From: Actinomycetota bacterium
Lineage (GTDB): Bacteria > Actinomycetota > Acidimicrobiia > Acidimicrobiales > Microtrichaceae
Direction of reading: 5' to 3'
Assembly (NCBI GenBank): GCA_018268735.1
Contig: JAFDWA010000139.1
Location: 1-5,503, forward strand
DNA length: 5,503 nucleotides
The notes beneath the pieces are model-generated. The model saw only the letters and a program-made list of their open reading frames with translations, did no database searches and was not told the origin of the DNA. The position numbers were made by a program, and so were the translations under genes. Positions 1 through 5,503 of this stretch are shown piece after piece; position 1 is the first letter of the stretch, and every line of letters starts with the position of its first letter.

Positions 1-1786
1 GCAGCTCGGCCGCGACCTCGTGCGCGTAGTCGTCGTGCGCGTCCGCGACCGGCAGCACCTTGGCCTGCACCGGCGCCAACCAGGCTGGGAACGCCCCCGC
101 GTAGTGCTCCAGCAGCACGGCGAAGAAGCGCTCGACCGAACCGAACAGGGCCCGGTGGATCATCACCGGGAGGTGCTTGTCGCCGTCCGCTCCGATGTAG
201 CTGAGGTCGAAGCGCTGCGGCAGCATCAAGTCGACCTGGATCGTCGACATCTGCCACGACCGTCCGATCGCGTCGCGGGCCTGCACCGAGATCTTCGGCG
301 CGTAGAACGCGCCGCCGCCGGGGTCCATGACGAGCTCCAGGTCCTTGCCGGACGCCGCGACCCGCAGGGCCTCGGTCGCCTCCTCCCACTCGGCGTCGGA
401 GCCGATCGCCTTCTCCTCGGGCTTGGTCGACAGCTCCAGGTAGAAGTCGTCGAGGCCGTAGTCGCGCAGCAGGTCCAGCACGAAGTCGAGCAGCGAGGAG
501 ATCTCGTCGCCCATCTTCTCCTTGGTCGTGAAGATGTGGGCGTCGTCCTGGGCGAAGCCCCGGGCCCGGGTCAGGCCGTGGACCACACCGGACTTCTCGT
601 AGCGGTACACCGTGCCGAACTCGAACATCCGCAGCGGCAGGTCGCGGTAGGAGCGCGTCCGGGACCGGTAGATGAGGATGTGGAACGGGCAGTTCATGGG
701 CTTGAGGTAGTACTCGGTGCCCGTCCCGCCGGCGCCCGGGTCGAGCTCCATCGGCGGGTACATGCCGTCCGCATACCACTCGAGGTGACCGGAGGTCTGG
801 AACAGCTCGCCCTTGGTGATGTGCGGCGAGTACACGAAGTCGTAGCCCGCCTCCTCGTGGCGTTGGCGCGAGTAGTCCTCCATCAGACGACGCACGATGC
901 CGCCCTTCGGGTGGAACACCGCGAGGCCCGATCCGACCTCGTCGGGGAAGCTGAACAGGTCGAGCTCGACGCCGAGGCGCCGGTGGTCGCGCTTCTGCGC
1001 CTCCTCCAGCCGGTGCAGGTGCTCCTTCAACTGGGCGTCGGTGGCCCAGGCGGTGCCGTAGATGCGCTGCAGCATCGGGTTCGCCTCGCTGCCCCGGAAG
1101 TACGCGCCCGCGACGCGCATCAGCTGGAAGTGGCCGAGCCTGCCGGTCGACGGGACGTGAGGGCCGCGGCACATGTCCACGAACCCGGGCGTGTTGCGAT
1201 AGAAGCTGATCGTCGAGCCGCCGACCACGTCCGCCGCGAGCTCGTCGGCCACTGCGTCGTCGCTGCCGTCCCCGTCGCCCGCTGCGGCAGCGGCGAGGTC
1301 CATGAACGTCCGCTTGTAGGGGTGCTCGGCCATGAGCGCTCGGGCCTCGTCGACGGGGAGCTCGAAGCGCTCGAAGGGCTGGTTGGCCGAGATGATCCGA
1401 CGCATCTCGGCGTCGATGCGCTCGAGGTCCTCCTCGGAGAACGTGGCGCCGTCGGGCAGCTCGAAGTCGTAGTAGAAGCCGTCCGCGATGGCGGGTCCGC
1501 CGGCGAAGGTGGCACCGGGCCACAGCTCGAGCACCGCCTGGGCCAGCACGTGCGCGGTCGAGTGGCGCAGGTGCTCGAGTGCGGCGTCGTCTTTGACGGT
1601 GACGATGCGCACGACGTCGCCGTCGTGCAGCGGGGCGGTCAGGTCGGTCGGTTCCCCGTCCACCTCGACGACCACGGCGTCCTTGGCGAGCCGCTTGCCG
1701 ATCGACGCGGCCAGGTCGGTGCCGGTGGCGCCCTCGGGGAGGGTGCGCTCGGAACCGTCGGGCAACGTGATGGCGATGTTCGACAT
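1..1786 (-). CDS. thrS: Threonyl-tRNA synthetase (class II), C-terminus cut by window edge
   Basis: It charges tRNA-Thr with threonine in the cytoplasm, using ATP, and hydrolyses mischarged Ser-tRNA-Thr. The frame is open from ATG at 1786 to the left edge (595 complete codons). Domains in order: a TGS domain (about residues 1-62); an editing domain with HSTAH at 75-79 and CRGPH at 206-210; then the class II catalytic core. In the core, MNCPFH places Cys366, motif 2 (VYRYEKSG, Arg395) leads to DDAHIF with His417, and motif 3 (MIHRALFGSVERF) holds His544. Cys366, His417 and His544 are spaced like the zinc ligands Cys334, His385 and His511 of E. coli ThrRS. After WLAPVQ the anticodon-binding domain begins and is cut off; by comparison with the 642-residue E. 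coli enzyme about 80 residues are missing. A low-complexity acidic/Ala stretch at about 165-186 lies inside the editing domain. There is no Shine-Dalgarno sequence before the ATG; see the promoter entry. The identity is essentially certain. Confidence 0.98.
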   Translation of the reverse strand, partial: MSNIAITLPDGSERTLPEGATGTDLAASIGKRLAKDAVVVEVDGEPTDLTAPLHDGDVVRIVTVKDDAALEHLRHSTAHVLAQAVLELWPGATFAGGPAIADGFYYDFELPDGATFSEEDLERIDAEMRRIISANQPFERFELPVDEARALMAEHPYKRTFMDLAAAAAGDGDGSDDAVADELAADVVGGSTISFYRNTPGFVDMCRGPHVPSTGRLGHFQLMRVAGAYFRGSEANPMLQRIYGTAWATDAQLKEHLHRLEEAQKRDHRRLGVELDLFSFPDEVGSGLAVFHPKGGIVRRLMEDYSRQRHEEAGYDFVYSPHITKGELFQTSGHLEWYADGMYPPMELDPGAGGTGTEYYLKPMNCPFHILIYRSRTRSYRDLPLRMFEFGTVYRYEKSGVVHGLTRARGFAQDDAHIFTTKEKMGDEISSLLDFVLDLLRDYGLDDFYLELSTKPEEKAIGSDAEWEEATEALRVAASGKDLELVMDPGGGAFYAPKISVQARDAIGRSWQMSTIQVDLMLPQRFDLSYIGADGDKHLPVMIHRALFGSVERFFAVLLEHYAGAFPAWLAPVQAKVLPVADAHDDYAHEVAAEL

Positions 1787-1787
1787 G

Positions 1788-1808
1788 GCCCGCAGGCTAT
1801 CGGCGGGC
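1788..1808 (-). other. Inverted repeat abutting the thrS start codon
   Basis: A perfect 6-base inverted repeat (GCCCGC / GCGGGC) with a 9-base loop lies one base upstream of the thrS ATG on the minus strand. Its loop contains the candidate -10 hexamer. If thrS is leaderless this is a DNA-level feature only, for example an operator. If transcription starts further upstream, it would form an RNA hairpin next to the start codon. In DNA this GC-rich, a 6-base match can arise by chance. Confidence 0.25.
1794..1799 (-). promoter_or_regulatory. Candidate -10 box for a leaderless thrS transcript
   Basis: Read on the minus strand the hexamer is TAGCCT, which fits the actinobacterial TANNNT -10 pattern. 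It ends 7 bases before the thrS ATG, so transcription would be expected to start at or next to the A of the start codon. Leaderless mRNAs with this geometry are common in actinobacteria, and no Shine-Dalgarno sequence is present to suggest the usual arrangement. No good -35 box is visible: TTCGGG with an 18-base spacer matches the TTGACA consensus only in its first two bases. The call rests on one short match plus its position. Confidence 0.4.
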
Positions 1809-1820
1809 TCCGATCGCCCC

Positions 1821-1831
1821 GAACCGGGTTC
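1821..1831. other. Short palindrome upstream of thrS
   Basis: GAACC and GGTTC are perfect 5-base arms around one central base. The centre lies 40 bases upstream of the thrS ATG, which would be the -35/-40 region of a leaderless promoter and therefore a plausible site for a dimeric regulator. No regulator is encoded nearby and I do not recognise the motif, so function is conjecture. Confidence 0.2.
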
Positions 1832-1849
1832 CGGGCTCCGAGGAGCCCG
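1832..1849 (-). terminator. Stem-loop after the lipoprotein gene, possible terminator
   Basis: On the minus strand CGGGCTC, a CTCG loop and GAGCCCG form a perfect 7-bp, very GC-rich stem-loop. It lies about 50 bases after the lipoprotein stop and upstream of the putative thrS promoter. No run of T follows it, so it is not a canonical intrinsic terminator, although actinobacteria often have hairpins without a U-tract at transcript ends. The sequence CGGGCTCCGA of one arm recurs on the plus strand at 1804-1813, so the upstream arm could alternatively pair closer to thrS. Confidence 0.35.
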
Positions 1850-1898
1850 CGTCCGCTCGTGTCGCCCCGGGCGGATGGATCTGCCCTGCCGCTCCGGG

Positions 1899-3236
1899 TC
1901 AGGGGCCGAGGACGACCGCGGCCAGGCTCGGCTCCCGCCGCGGGACCACGACCGGTCGGCCCAGGATCGACGCGTCGACCGGGTGCTGGATCTCCGACGG
2001 CGGCGTCGGCCACGCCGTGGTGGCACCGGTCCCGAGGTCGTAGGCGACGCCGTCGGTCCCGGCCAGGTTCCACAGCACCGCGACCGGCGGGAGCGAGTAG
2101 GTGGGCAGCGTGCCGGCCATCAGCGAGACACCGGCGTCGAACACCGGGGGCGGGCCGGCGGCCTGGCGCACCCACGTAGCCCCTCCGTGGGCGGCGACGA
2201 ACACCCCGACATCGGCCGGATCCGCGGCGGGCGCAGCACCGGGGAGGCCCTGGCCCGAGGTGAACGCCACCGTCGACGTGGCAGTGCACGACACGCCGAG
2301 GCGGGGGACGCCGCGCCCGCCCACAAGCGGCTGCGTGGGTGCCGACCAGGTCCTGGTCTCGTCCTGCCACGTCGCCGCCCGGAGGTGGGCGTATCGCTCG
2401 CCGGACCCCCACCCGCTGTTGTCCTTGGGCGACCAGGTCGTGCCGTCGTGGGTGACGTCCACCGTCACCACGCTGACCGCTCCTCCGGCCCGACACGCGC
2501 CGAGCAACTTCTCGAACGGCGGCGCGTCGACCGGGACCCACTGCTCCGAGCCGTTCGGCAGGAACGACCAGGCCCGCTGCGGAACGGGGACCGCGACGCG
2601 GGCCGAGGGCAGCGCGGCGAGCACCCCGGTGGAGGTGGCGAACAGGTCGGCATCGACCGGGCCAGGCGGTCCGTTCGGAGCCGCGGGTGGAGGCGGATTC
2701 TCCAGACCCGTCCAACGTCCCGTGCCCAGGTCGAGCCGGGCGGTCTGTCGCGGACCCAGGGCGCAGTCGGGGCCGGAGCTGTCGAAGGTCTTGGTGCCGA
2801 GCTGGCACGAGAACCCGCTGAGGACGACGGAGTCACCGGTCACCGCCGCGACCAGGTAGCCGGTGGGGTGATCGAACGGAGGCCGAGGGTAGGAGCGCCA
2901 CGAGAACGTCCCGGCATCGAGCACGGCCACGTCGTCGGAGGGTCGCTCCATGCCGGAGCCGGTGAACTCCGTGCCGCCGACGACGACCAGGTCGTCGCCG
3001 TGGTTGCCGACGAACACCGGCATCCCGTCGATCGGCGGGGCAGGCAGGTCGAGAACCGGCGAGGCGCCGGCGACCACGGCGGCTCGGGCTTCGGTGGCTG
3101 CGGGTGTGGTGACCGACGTGGGATCACCGGACCCCGCGCCCTGCTCCTCACCGCAGGCGGTGGCCGGGACGAGCAGCAGTGCGACGACGGCAGCCGTCGA
3201 GGTGGCGGTCCGATGGTGTGACCGCCGACGAGTCAC
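1899..3236 (-). CDS. Putative secreted lipoprotein with Kelch-like repeats
   Basis: Function is unknown; it is probably an exported protein anchored to the outer face of the membrane. The 445-residue product starts at GTG 3236: a basic N-region (TRRRSHHR), a hydrophobic core (AAVVALLLVPA) and a lipobox-like TAC put the lipidated Cys at 28, followed by a Gly/Ser/Thr/Ala-rich linker to about 60. The mature part shows Kelch-type spacing: a strand ending in GG or G (DDLVVVGG 81-88, GDSVVLSG 134-141), then a turn of the form LDxGTxxW (103-113, 165-175; degenerate at 397-409), then Pro-rich loops. This suggests a beta-propeller. Four further Cys (144, 158, 248, 317) could form disulfides outside the cell. 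It begins 28 bases after the acyltransferase stop, so co-transcription is likely. No clear Shine-Dalgarno sequence is seen. An open frame continues upstream to 3464, but it overlaps the acyltransferase gene and would bury the signal peptide. The lipoprotein call is fairly firm; the fold is inferred. Confidence 0.85.
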   Translation of the reverse strand: MTRRRSHHRTATSTAAVVALLLVPATACGEEQGAGSGDPTSVTTPAATEARAAVVAGASPVLDLPAPPIDGMPVFVGNHGDDLVVVGGTEFTGSGMERPSDDVAVLDAGTFSWRSYPRPPFDHPTGYLVAAVTGDSVVLSGFSCQLGTKTFDSSGPDCALGPRQTARLDLGTGRWTGLENPPPPAAPNGPPGPVDADLFATSTGVLAALPSARVAVPVPQRAWSFLPNGSEQWVPVDAPPFEKLLGACRAGGAVSVVTVDVTHDGTTWSPKDNSGWGSGERYAHLRAATWQDETRTWSAPTQPLVGGRGVPRLGVSCTATSTVAFTSGQGLPGAAPAADPADVGVFVAAHGGATWVRQAAGPPPVFDAGVSLMAGTLPTYSLPPVAVLWNLAGTDGVAYDLGTGATTAWPTPPSEIQHPVDASILGRPVVVPRREPSLAAVVLGP

Positions 3237-3264
3237 GGGCCGCGTCCGGGTGAGGCCGCCGGGC

Positions 3265-4242
3265 TCAGGCGCCGGTGAGGGCGAGGTCGTCGTCGAGCTC
3301 GAGCGGACGTGCCCGCAGCACCGCCGTCGATGACCGGCGTTCGACCCCGTCGGAGTCGAACGACACCTCGGTCGGTCCCGCCGCGGCGGACGCGACGACG
3401 ACCCGCTGTCGCTGGGGCACCGCGGTGCCGTCGAGCGCAGCGGCCGGCTGCGCCGGTCGGGCATGGGGCCGGTCGATCGGGATGACCGGTGCGACCGGCT
3501 GCTCGACCTCTGACGCGGCAGGCGCCGCCGGCACCGGCGGCGTCGGGACCGTCGCCGCCTTCGACGGCTTCGTCGCGTACATGTCGACGTAGGTCTGACC
3601 CGACAGGTTGCGGATCTCGTACATCACCTCGTCCACGATCTGGCGCAGCACCATCCGATCATCGGCTCGATCGAGGTAGCGGTCGACGCTGATCGGACGC
3701 CCGAACCGGATGTGGACCCGACGGAACACGTTCGGCAGCTTCGCGTCGGCCGGCTGCACCTGATCGGTGCCGATGATGCCCACCGGGATGATCGGTGCAC
3801 GGGTCCGCAGCGCCAGGCGCGCCACTCCCGTGTGGCCCTTGTGGAGGCGACCGTCGCGTGCGCGGGTCCCCTCCGGGTAGATGCCGAACAGCTCACCGTC
3901 GTCGAGGCAGCAGGCTGCGGCGTCGAGCGCTGCCTGCGCAGCGTTGCCGCCGGCACGGTCGATCGGGATCATGCCGATCGCCGGGAAGATCCACTTCGTC
4001 TTCCAGTCGTCCATGTACTCGGCCTTGCCGACATAGGTGACACGGCGTGGCAGGACCAGCGGCACGAAGAAGGAGTCGAGCACCGAGATGTGGTTCGGGG
4101 CGACGATGGCGCCGCCGGTCGCCGGGATGTTCTCGAGCCCCTCGACGGTCACCTTCCAGAAGAAGCGGAACGGTGGTGTGAGCACGACGCGCGCGAGCGA
4201 TTGGATCTGCCCAGCGTCTCGCTTGCGTCGCTCGGTGGCCAA
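3265..4242 (-). CDS. PlsC-family lysophospholipid acyltransferase (1-acylglycerol-3-phosphate acyltransferase type)
   Basis: It probably transfers an acyl chain to lysophosphatidic acid or a similar lysolipid at the inner membrane face, making phosphatidic acid. Counting from TTG 4242 (325 residues), the four family motifs are in order: NHISVLD at 50-56 with the catalytic His-Asp pair; FPAIGMIPIDR at 86-96; YPEGTR at 122-127, binding the glycerol phosphate; and APIIPVGI at 149-156. The acyltransferase core ends near residue 224. The last 100 or so residues are a Pro/Ala/Val-rich, probably disordered tail not usual in compact PlsC enzymes. I chose TTG 4242 because a strong GGAGAGAGGG lies 6 bases before it. 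The in-frame ATG at 4290 has no ribosome binding site and would add 16 residues using three AGA/AGG codons, which are generally rare in GC-rich genomes. The lipoprotein gene follows after 28 bases. The family is certain; the acceptor lipid is not, since genomes often carry several PlsC paralogues. Confidence 0.93.
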   Translation of the reverse strand: MATERRKRDAGQIQSLARVVLTPPFRFFWKVTVEGLENIPATGGAIVAPNHISVLDSFFVPLVLPRRVTYVGKAEYMDDWKTKWIFPAIGMIPIDRAGGNAAQAALDAAACCLDDGELFGIYPEGTRARDGRLHKGHTGVARLALRTRAPIIPVGIIGTDQVQPADAKLPNVFRRVHIRFGRPISVDRYLDRADDRMVLRQIVDEVMYEIRNLSGQTYVDMYATKPSKAATVPTPPVPAAPAASEVEQPVAPVIPIDRPHARPAQPAAALDGTAVPQRQRVVVASAAAGPTEVSFDSDGVERRSSTAVLRARPLELDDDLALTGA

Positions 4243-4248
4243 GATCTT

Positions 4249-4258
4249 CCCTCTCTCC
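4249..4258 (-). promoter_or_regulatory. Shine-Dalgarno sequence that favours the TTG start of the acyltransferase
   Basis: GGAGAGAGGG on the minus strand ends 6 bases before the TTG at 4242, a normal spacing. It is the most convincing ribosome binding site in the window. It lies inside the open frame that begins at ATG 4290, so it is useful evidence against that longer start. Confidence 0.6.
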
Positions 4259-4279
4259 AGGCGTCTCGAAGTGGTGTCG

Positions 4280-4285
4280 ATCCTA
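4280..4285 (-). promoter_or_regulatory. Candidate -10 box for the acyltransferase-lipoprotein unit
   Basis: TAGGAT on the minus strand matches the actinobacterial -10 pattern well. It would start a transcript near 4273, giving a leader of about 30 bases that contains the Shine-Dalgarno sequence and leads to TTG 4242. It lies downstream of ATG 4290, so if it is real the longer protein could not be made from this transcript. No recognisable -35 box is found 16-18 bases upstream. The region around it (4291-4380) is A+T-richer than the coding DNA on either side, and no terminator-like hairpin is visible there after mshC. Confidence 0.35.
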
Positions 4286-4370
4286 GCCATGGACGAGCGC
4301 GTGACATCGGAGCTATCCGGTGGAGTTCTTCAGCTTCGCGAGCGGTTCATTGCCGGAATTGCACCGAACG

Positions 4371-5503
4371 TCATTCAGGTTCTGGCTGCGCGATCGCACG
4401 GTCGGTCCACACCCCGAGCAGGGCAGCAGCTTCCGAGACGCCGACCCCCCGGGCTGCCGCTGCGTCGATCGCCGCGACCGCTCCAGGAGTGTCCAGGTCC
4501 GAGTCGAGCGCGGCCCGCACCTCGTCCAGTGCGCCGGATCCCTCGCCGGCAGCGACCCATCGACGGAGTCGTACGTCGGCCTCGGGCATCAGATCGCCAC
4601 GCCACTCCCAGCTGTCGCGGTAGTGGTGTCCGATGCAGGCGAGGCGGATCGCCCGCGGGTCCCAGAGCATCGCGAGGTCCGACACGAACACGAGGTTGCC
4701 GAGCGACTTCGACATCTTCTCGCCGTCCATGCGCACCATCGCCTGGTGCATCCAGTGGCGCACCAGCGGGTCCCCGGTCGCGGCCTCCGACTGGGCCGCC
4801 TCGCACTCGTGGTGCGGGAAGATCAGGTCGCTGCCGCCGCCGTGGAGGTCGATCGTCGTGCCGAGCTCGCGCAGACACAGCGCCGAGCACTCGATGTGCC
4901 AGCCCGGCCGGCCCGGTCCCCACAGCGAGTCCCACGACGGCTCGTCGGGCATCGACGGCTGCCAGAGCACGAAGTCGAGCGGGTCGCGCTTGTTCGGATC
5001 CTCGACGTTGCCGCCGCGTTCGGCCGCGAGCTCGAGCATCTGCTCCCGGCTGAAGTGGCTGATCTGGCCGAACTTGGGGAAGTTCGCGACCTCGAAGTAC
5101 ACCGCGCCGCCCGCCTGGTACGCGAAGCCCTGGTCGAGCACCATGCCGATGAAGCCACGGATGTCGGGGATCGCGGAGGTCGCCCTCGGCTCGGACCACG
5201 CCGGGAGCATCCCGAGGCGCTCCATGTCGGCATCGAAGCGGGCCAGCTCCGCTGCGGCCAGGTCGAGGTAGTGCACGCCGAGCTCGCGGGCCTTGGGCAG
5301 GATGCTGTCGTCGACGTCGGTGATGTTGCGGACGCATCGCGTCTCGTGGCCCTCGTCCCGGAGGCGGCGCTGCAGGACGTCGTAGGTGAGGTAGGTCGCC
5401 GCGTGGCCGAGGTGCGTCGAGTCGTACGGCGTGATCCCGCAGGTGTACATGGTGACGACACGGTCGGCCGGCTCGAACGGGACGATCGCCTCGCGGGCGG
5501 TGT
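4371..5503 (-). CDS. mshC: MshC-type cysteine ligase (mycothiol biosynthesis), N-terminus cut by window edge
   Basis: MshC joins cysteine, via cysteinyl-adenylate, to GlcN-myo-inositol, the penultimate step of mycothiol synthesis. The frame is open to the right edge; the Met at 5450 is probably not the start, because 17 sensible in-frame codons precede it, including FEPADRVVT, as in MshC N-termini. Counting from that Met: CGITPYDSTHLGHA (4-17) has the MshC form of the HIGH region, where CysRS usually has CGPTVYD and HIGHAR. GWHIEC (Trp184, Cys188) and FPHHE (His213, Glu215), with Cys4, make the zinc site that selects the cysteine thiol, and KMSKS is at 245-249. The protein ends 110 residues after KMSKS, with no room for a full tRNA anticodon domain, as expected for MshC (about 412 residues). 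However, PLDFVLW and WMHQAMVRMDGEKMSKSLGN read more like CysRS. A short CysRS-like paralogue is the main alternative. It lies upstream of the acyltransferase on the same strand. Confidence 0.85.
   Translation of the reverse strand, partial: TAREAIVPFEPADRVVTMYTCGITPYDSTHLGHAATYLTYDVLQRRLRDEGHETRCVRNITDVDDSILPKARELGVHYLDLAAAELARFDADMERLGMLPAWSEPRATSAIPDIRGFIGMVLDQGFAYQAGGAVYFEVANFPKFGQISHFSREQMLELAAERGGNVEDPNKRDPLDFVLWQPSMPDEPSWDSLWGPGRPGWHIECSALCLRELGTTIDLHGGGSDLIFPHHECEAAQSEAATGDPLVRHWMHQAMVRMDGEKMSKSLGNLVFVSDLAMLWDPRAIRLACIGHHYRDSWEWRGDLMPEADVRLRRWVAAGEGSGALDEVRAALDSDLDTPGAVAAIDAAAARGVGVSEAAALLGVWTDRAIAQPEPE

Noticed and set aside
1787..1898. A T-box or thrS autoregulatory leader upstream of thrS.
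   Set aside because: The gap is only 112 bases, no T-box consensus or specifier loop is seen, and the -10-like hexamer next to the ATG suggests there is no leader.
20..2179. A 719-codon open frame on the plus strand, antisense to thrS and running into the lipoprotein gene.
   Set aside because: It is a shadow of GC-rich coding on the other strand. Its product is Arg/Val/Gly/His-rich without recognisable domains, and the minus-strand frame encodes an unmistakable ThrRS.
1488..3221. Long plus-strand frames over the lipoprotein gene (to 577 codons) and a 389-codon minus-strand frame at 1639-2808.
   Set aside because: The products are Arg/Pro/Gly-rich with no motifs and cross the intergenic gap. 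The 1899-3236 minus frame has a signal peptide, a lipobox and repeats.
3237..3464. N-terminal extension of the lipoprotein gene up to an ATG at 3464.
   Set aside because: It overlaps 200 bases of the acyltransferase gene, is Arg/Ser/Pro-rich, and would place the signal peptide 76 residues inside the protein.
3712..5053. Plus-strand frames of 303 and 338 codons over the acyltransferase and mshC genes.
   Set aside because: They are antisense to two genes with complete catalytic motifs, cross the intergenic region and have low-complexity products.
5448..5450. The ATG at 5450 as the true start of the mshC-type gene.
   Set aside because: The frame stays open to the window edge, and the preceding in-frame residues resemble the N-terminal region of MshC proteins, which normally have 30-40 residues before the CGITPYD motif.
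4371..5503. Ordinary cysteinyl-tRNA synthetase (cysS).
   Set aside because: The active-site sequence CGITPYDSTHLGHA and the short C-terminus fit MshC better. I keep CysRS-like paralogue as an alternative because other segments look CysRS-like.

Overview
The window looks like ordinary chromosomal DNA of a GC-rich actinobacterium. The main evidence is a ligase gene with the signature of mycothiol biosynthesis (mshC type, an actinobacterial pathway), together with strong G/C preference at third codon positions, a GTG and a probable TTG start, and a putative leaderless promoter. The mshC-type protein mixes features of MshC and cysteinyl-tRNA synthetase, so an early-branching class such as Acidimicrobiia is possible, but I cannot prove this from the window.

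All four genes lie on the minus strand, so transcription runs from the right edge to the left edge. In that order they are: (1) a MshC-type cysteine ligase (4371-5503), whose N-terminus lies beyond the right edge; (2) a PlsC-family lysophospholipid acyltransferase (3265-4242, or to 4290 with a less likely start) with an unusual Pro/Ala-rich C-terminal tail; (3) a secreted lipoprotein of unknown function with Kelch-like repeats (1899-3236), beginning 28 bases after the acyltransferase stop and probably co-transcribed with it; (4) threonyl-tRNA synthetase thrS (1-1786), whose last part, roughly 80 residues by comparison with E. coli, lies beyond the left edge.

There are two non-coding gaps. The one between mshC and the acyltransferase (4243-4370 with the TTG start) is A+T-richer than its surroundings and holds a candidate -10 box and a strong Shine-Dalgarno sequence. 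The 112-base gap between the lipoprotein gene and thrS (1787-1898) holds a perfect 7-bp stem-loop, a small palindrome, a 10-base direct repeat, and a -10-like hexamer placed exactly where a leaderless thrS transcript would need it.

The genes do not form one pathway: they cover thiol biosynthesis (or cysteine activation), membrane phospholipid synthesis, an exported surface protein and translation. I found no mobile element, CRISPR array, tRNA, rRNA or defence system. The points most worth a second look are the hybrid signature of the MshC-type ligase, the undescribed Kelch-like lipoprotein, and the two start/promoter arrangements.
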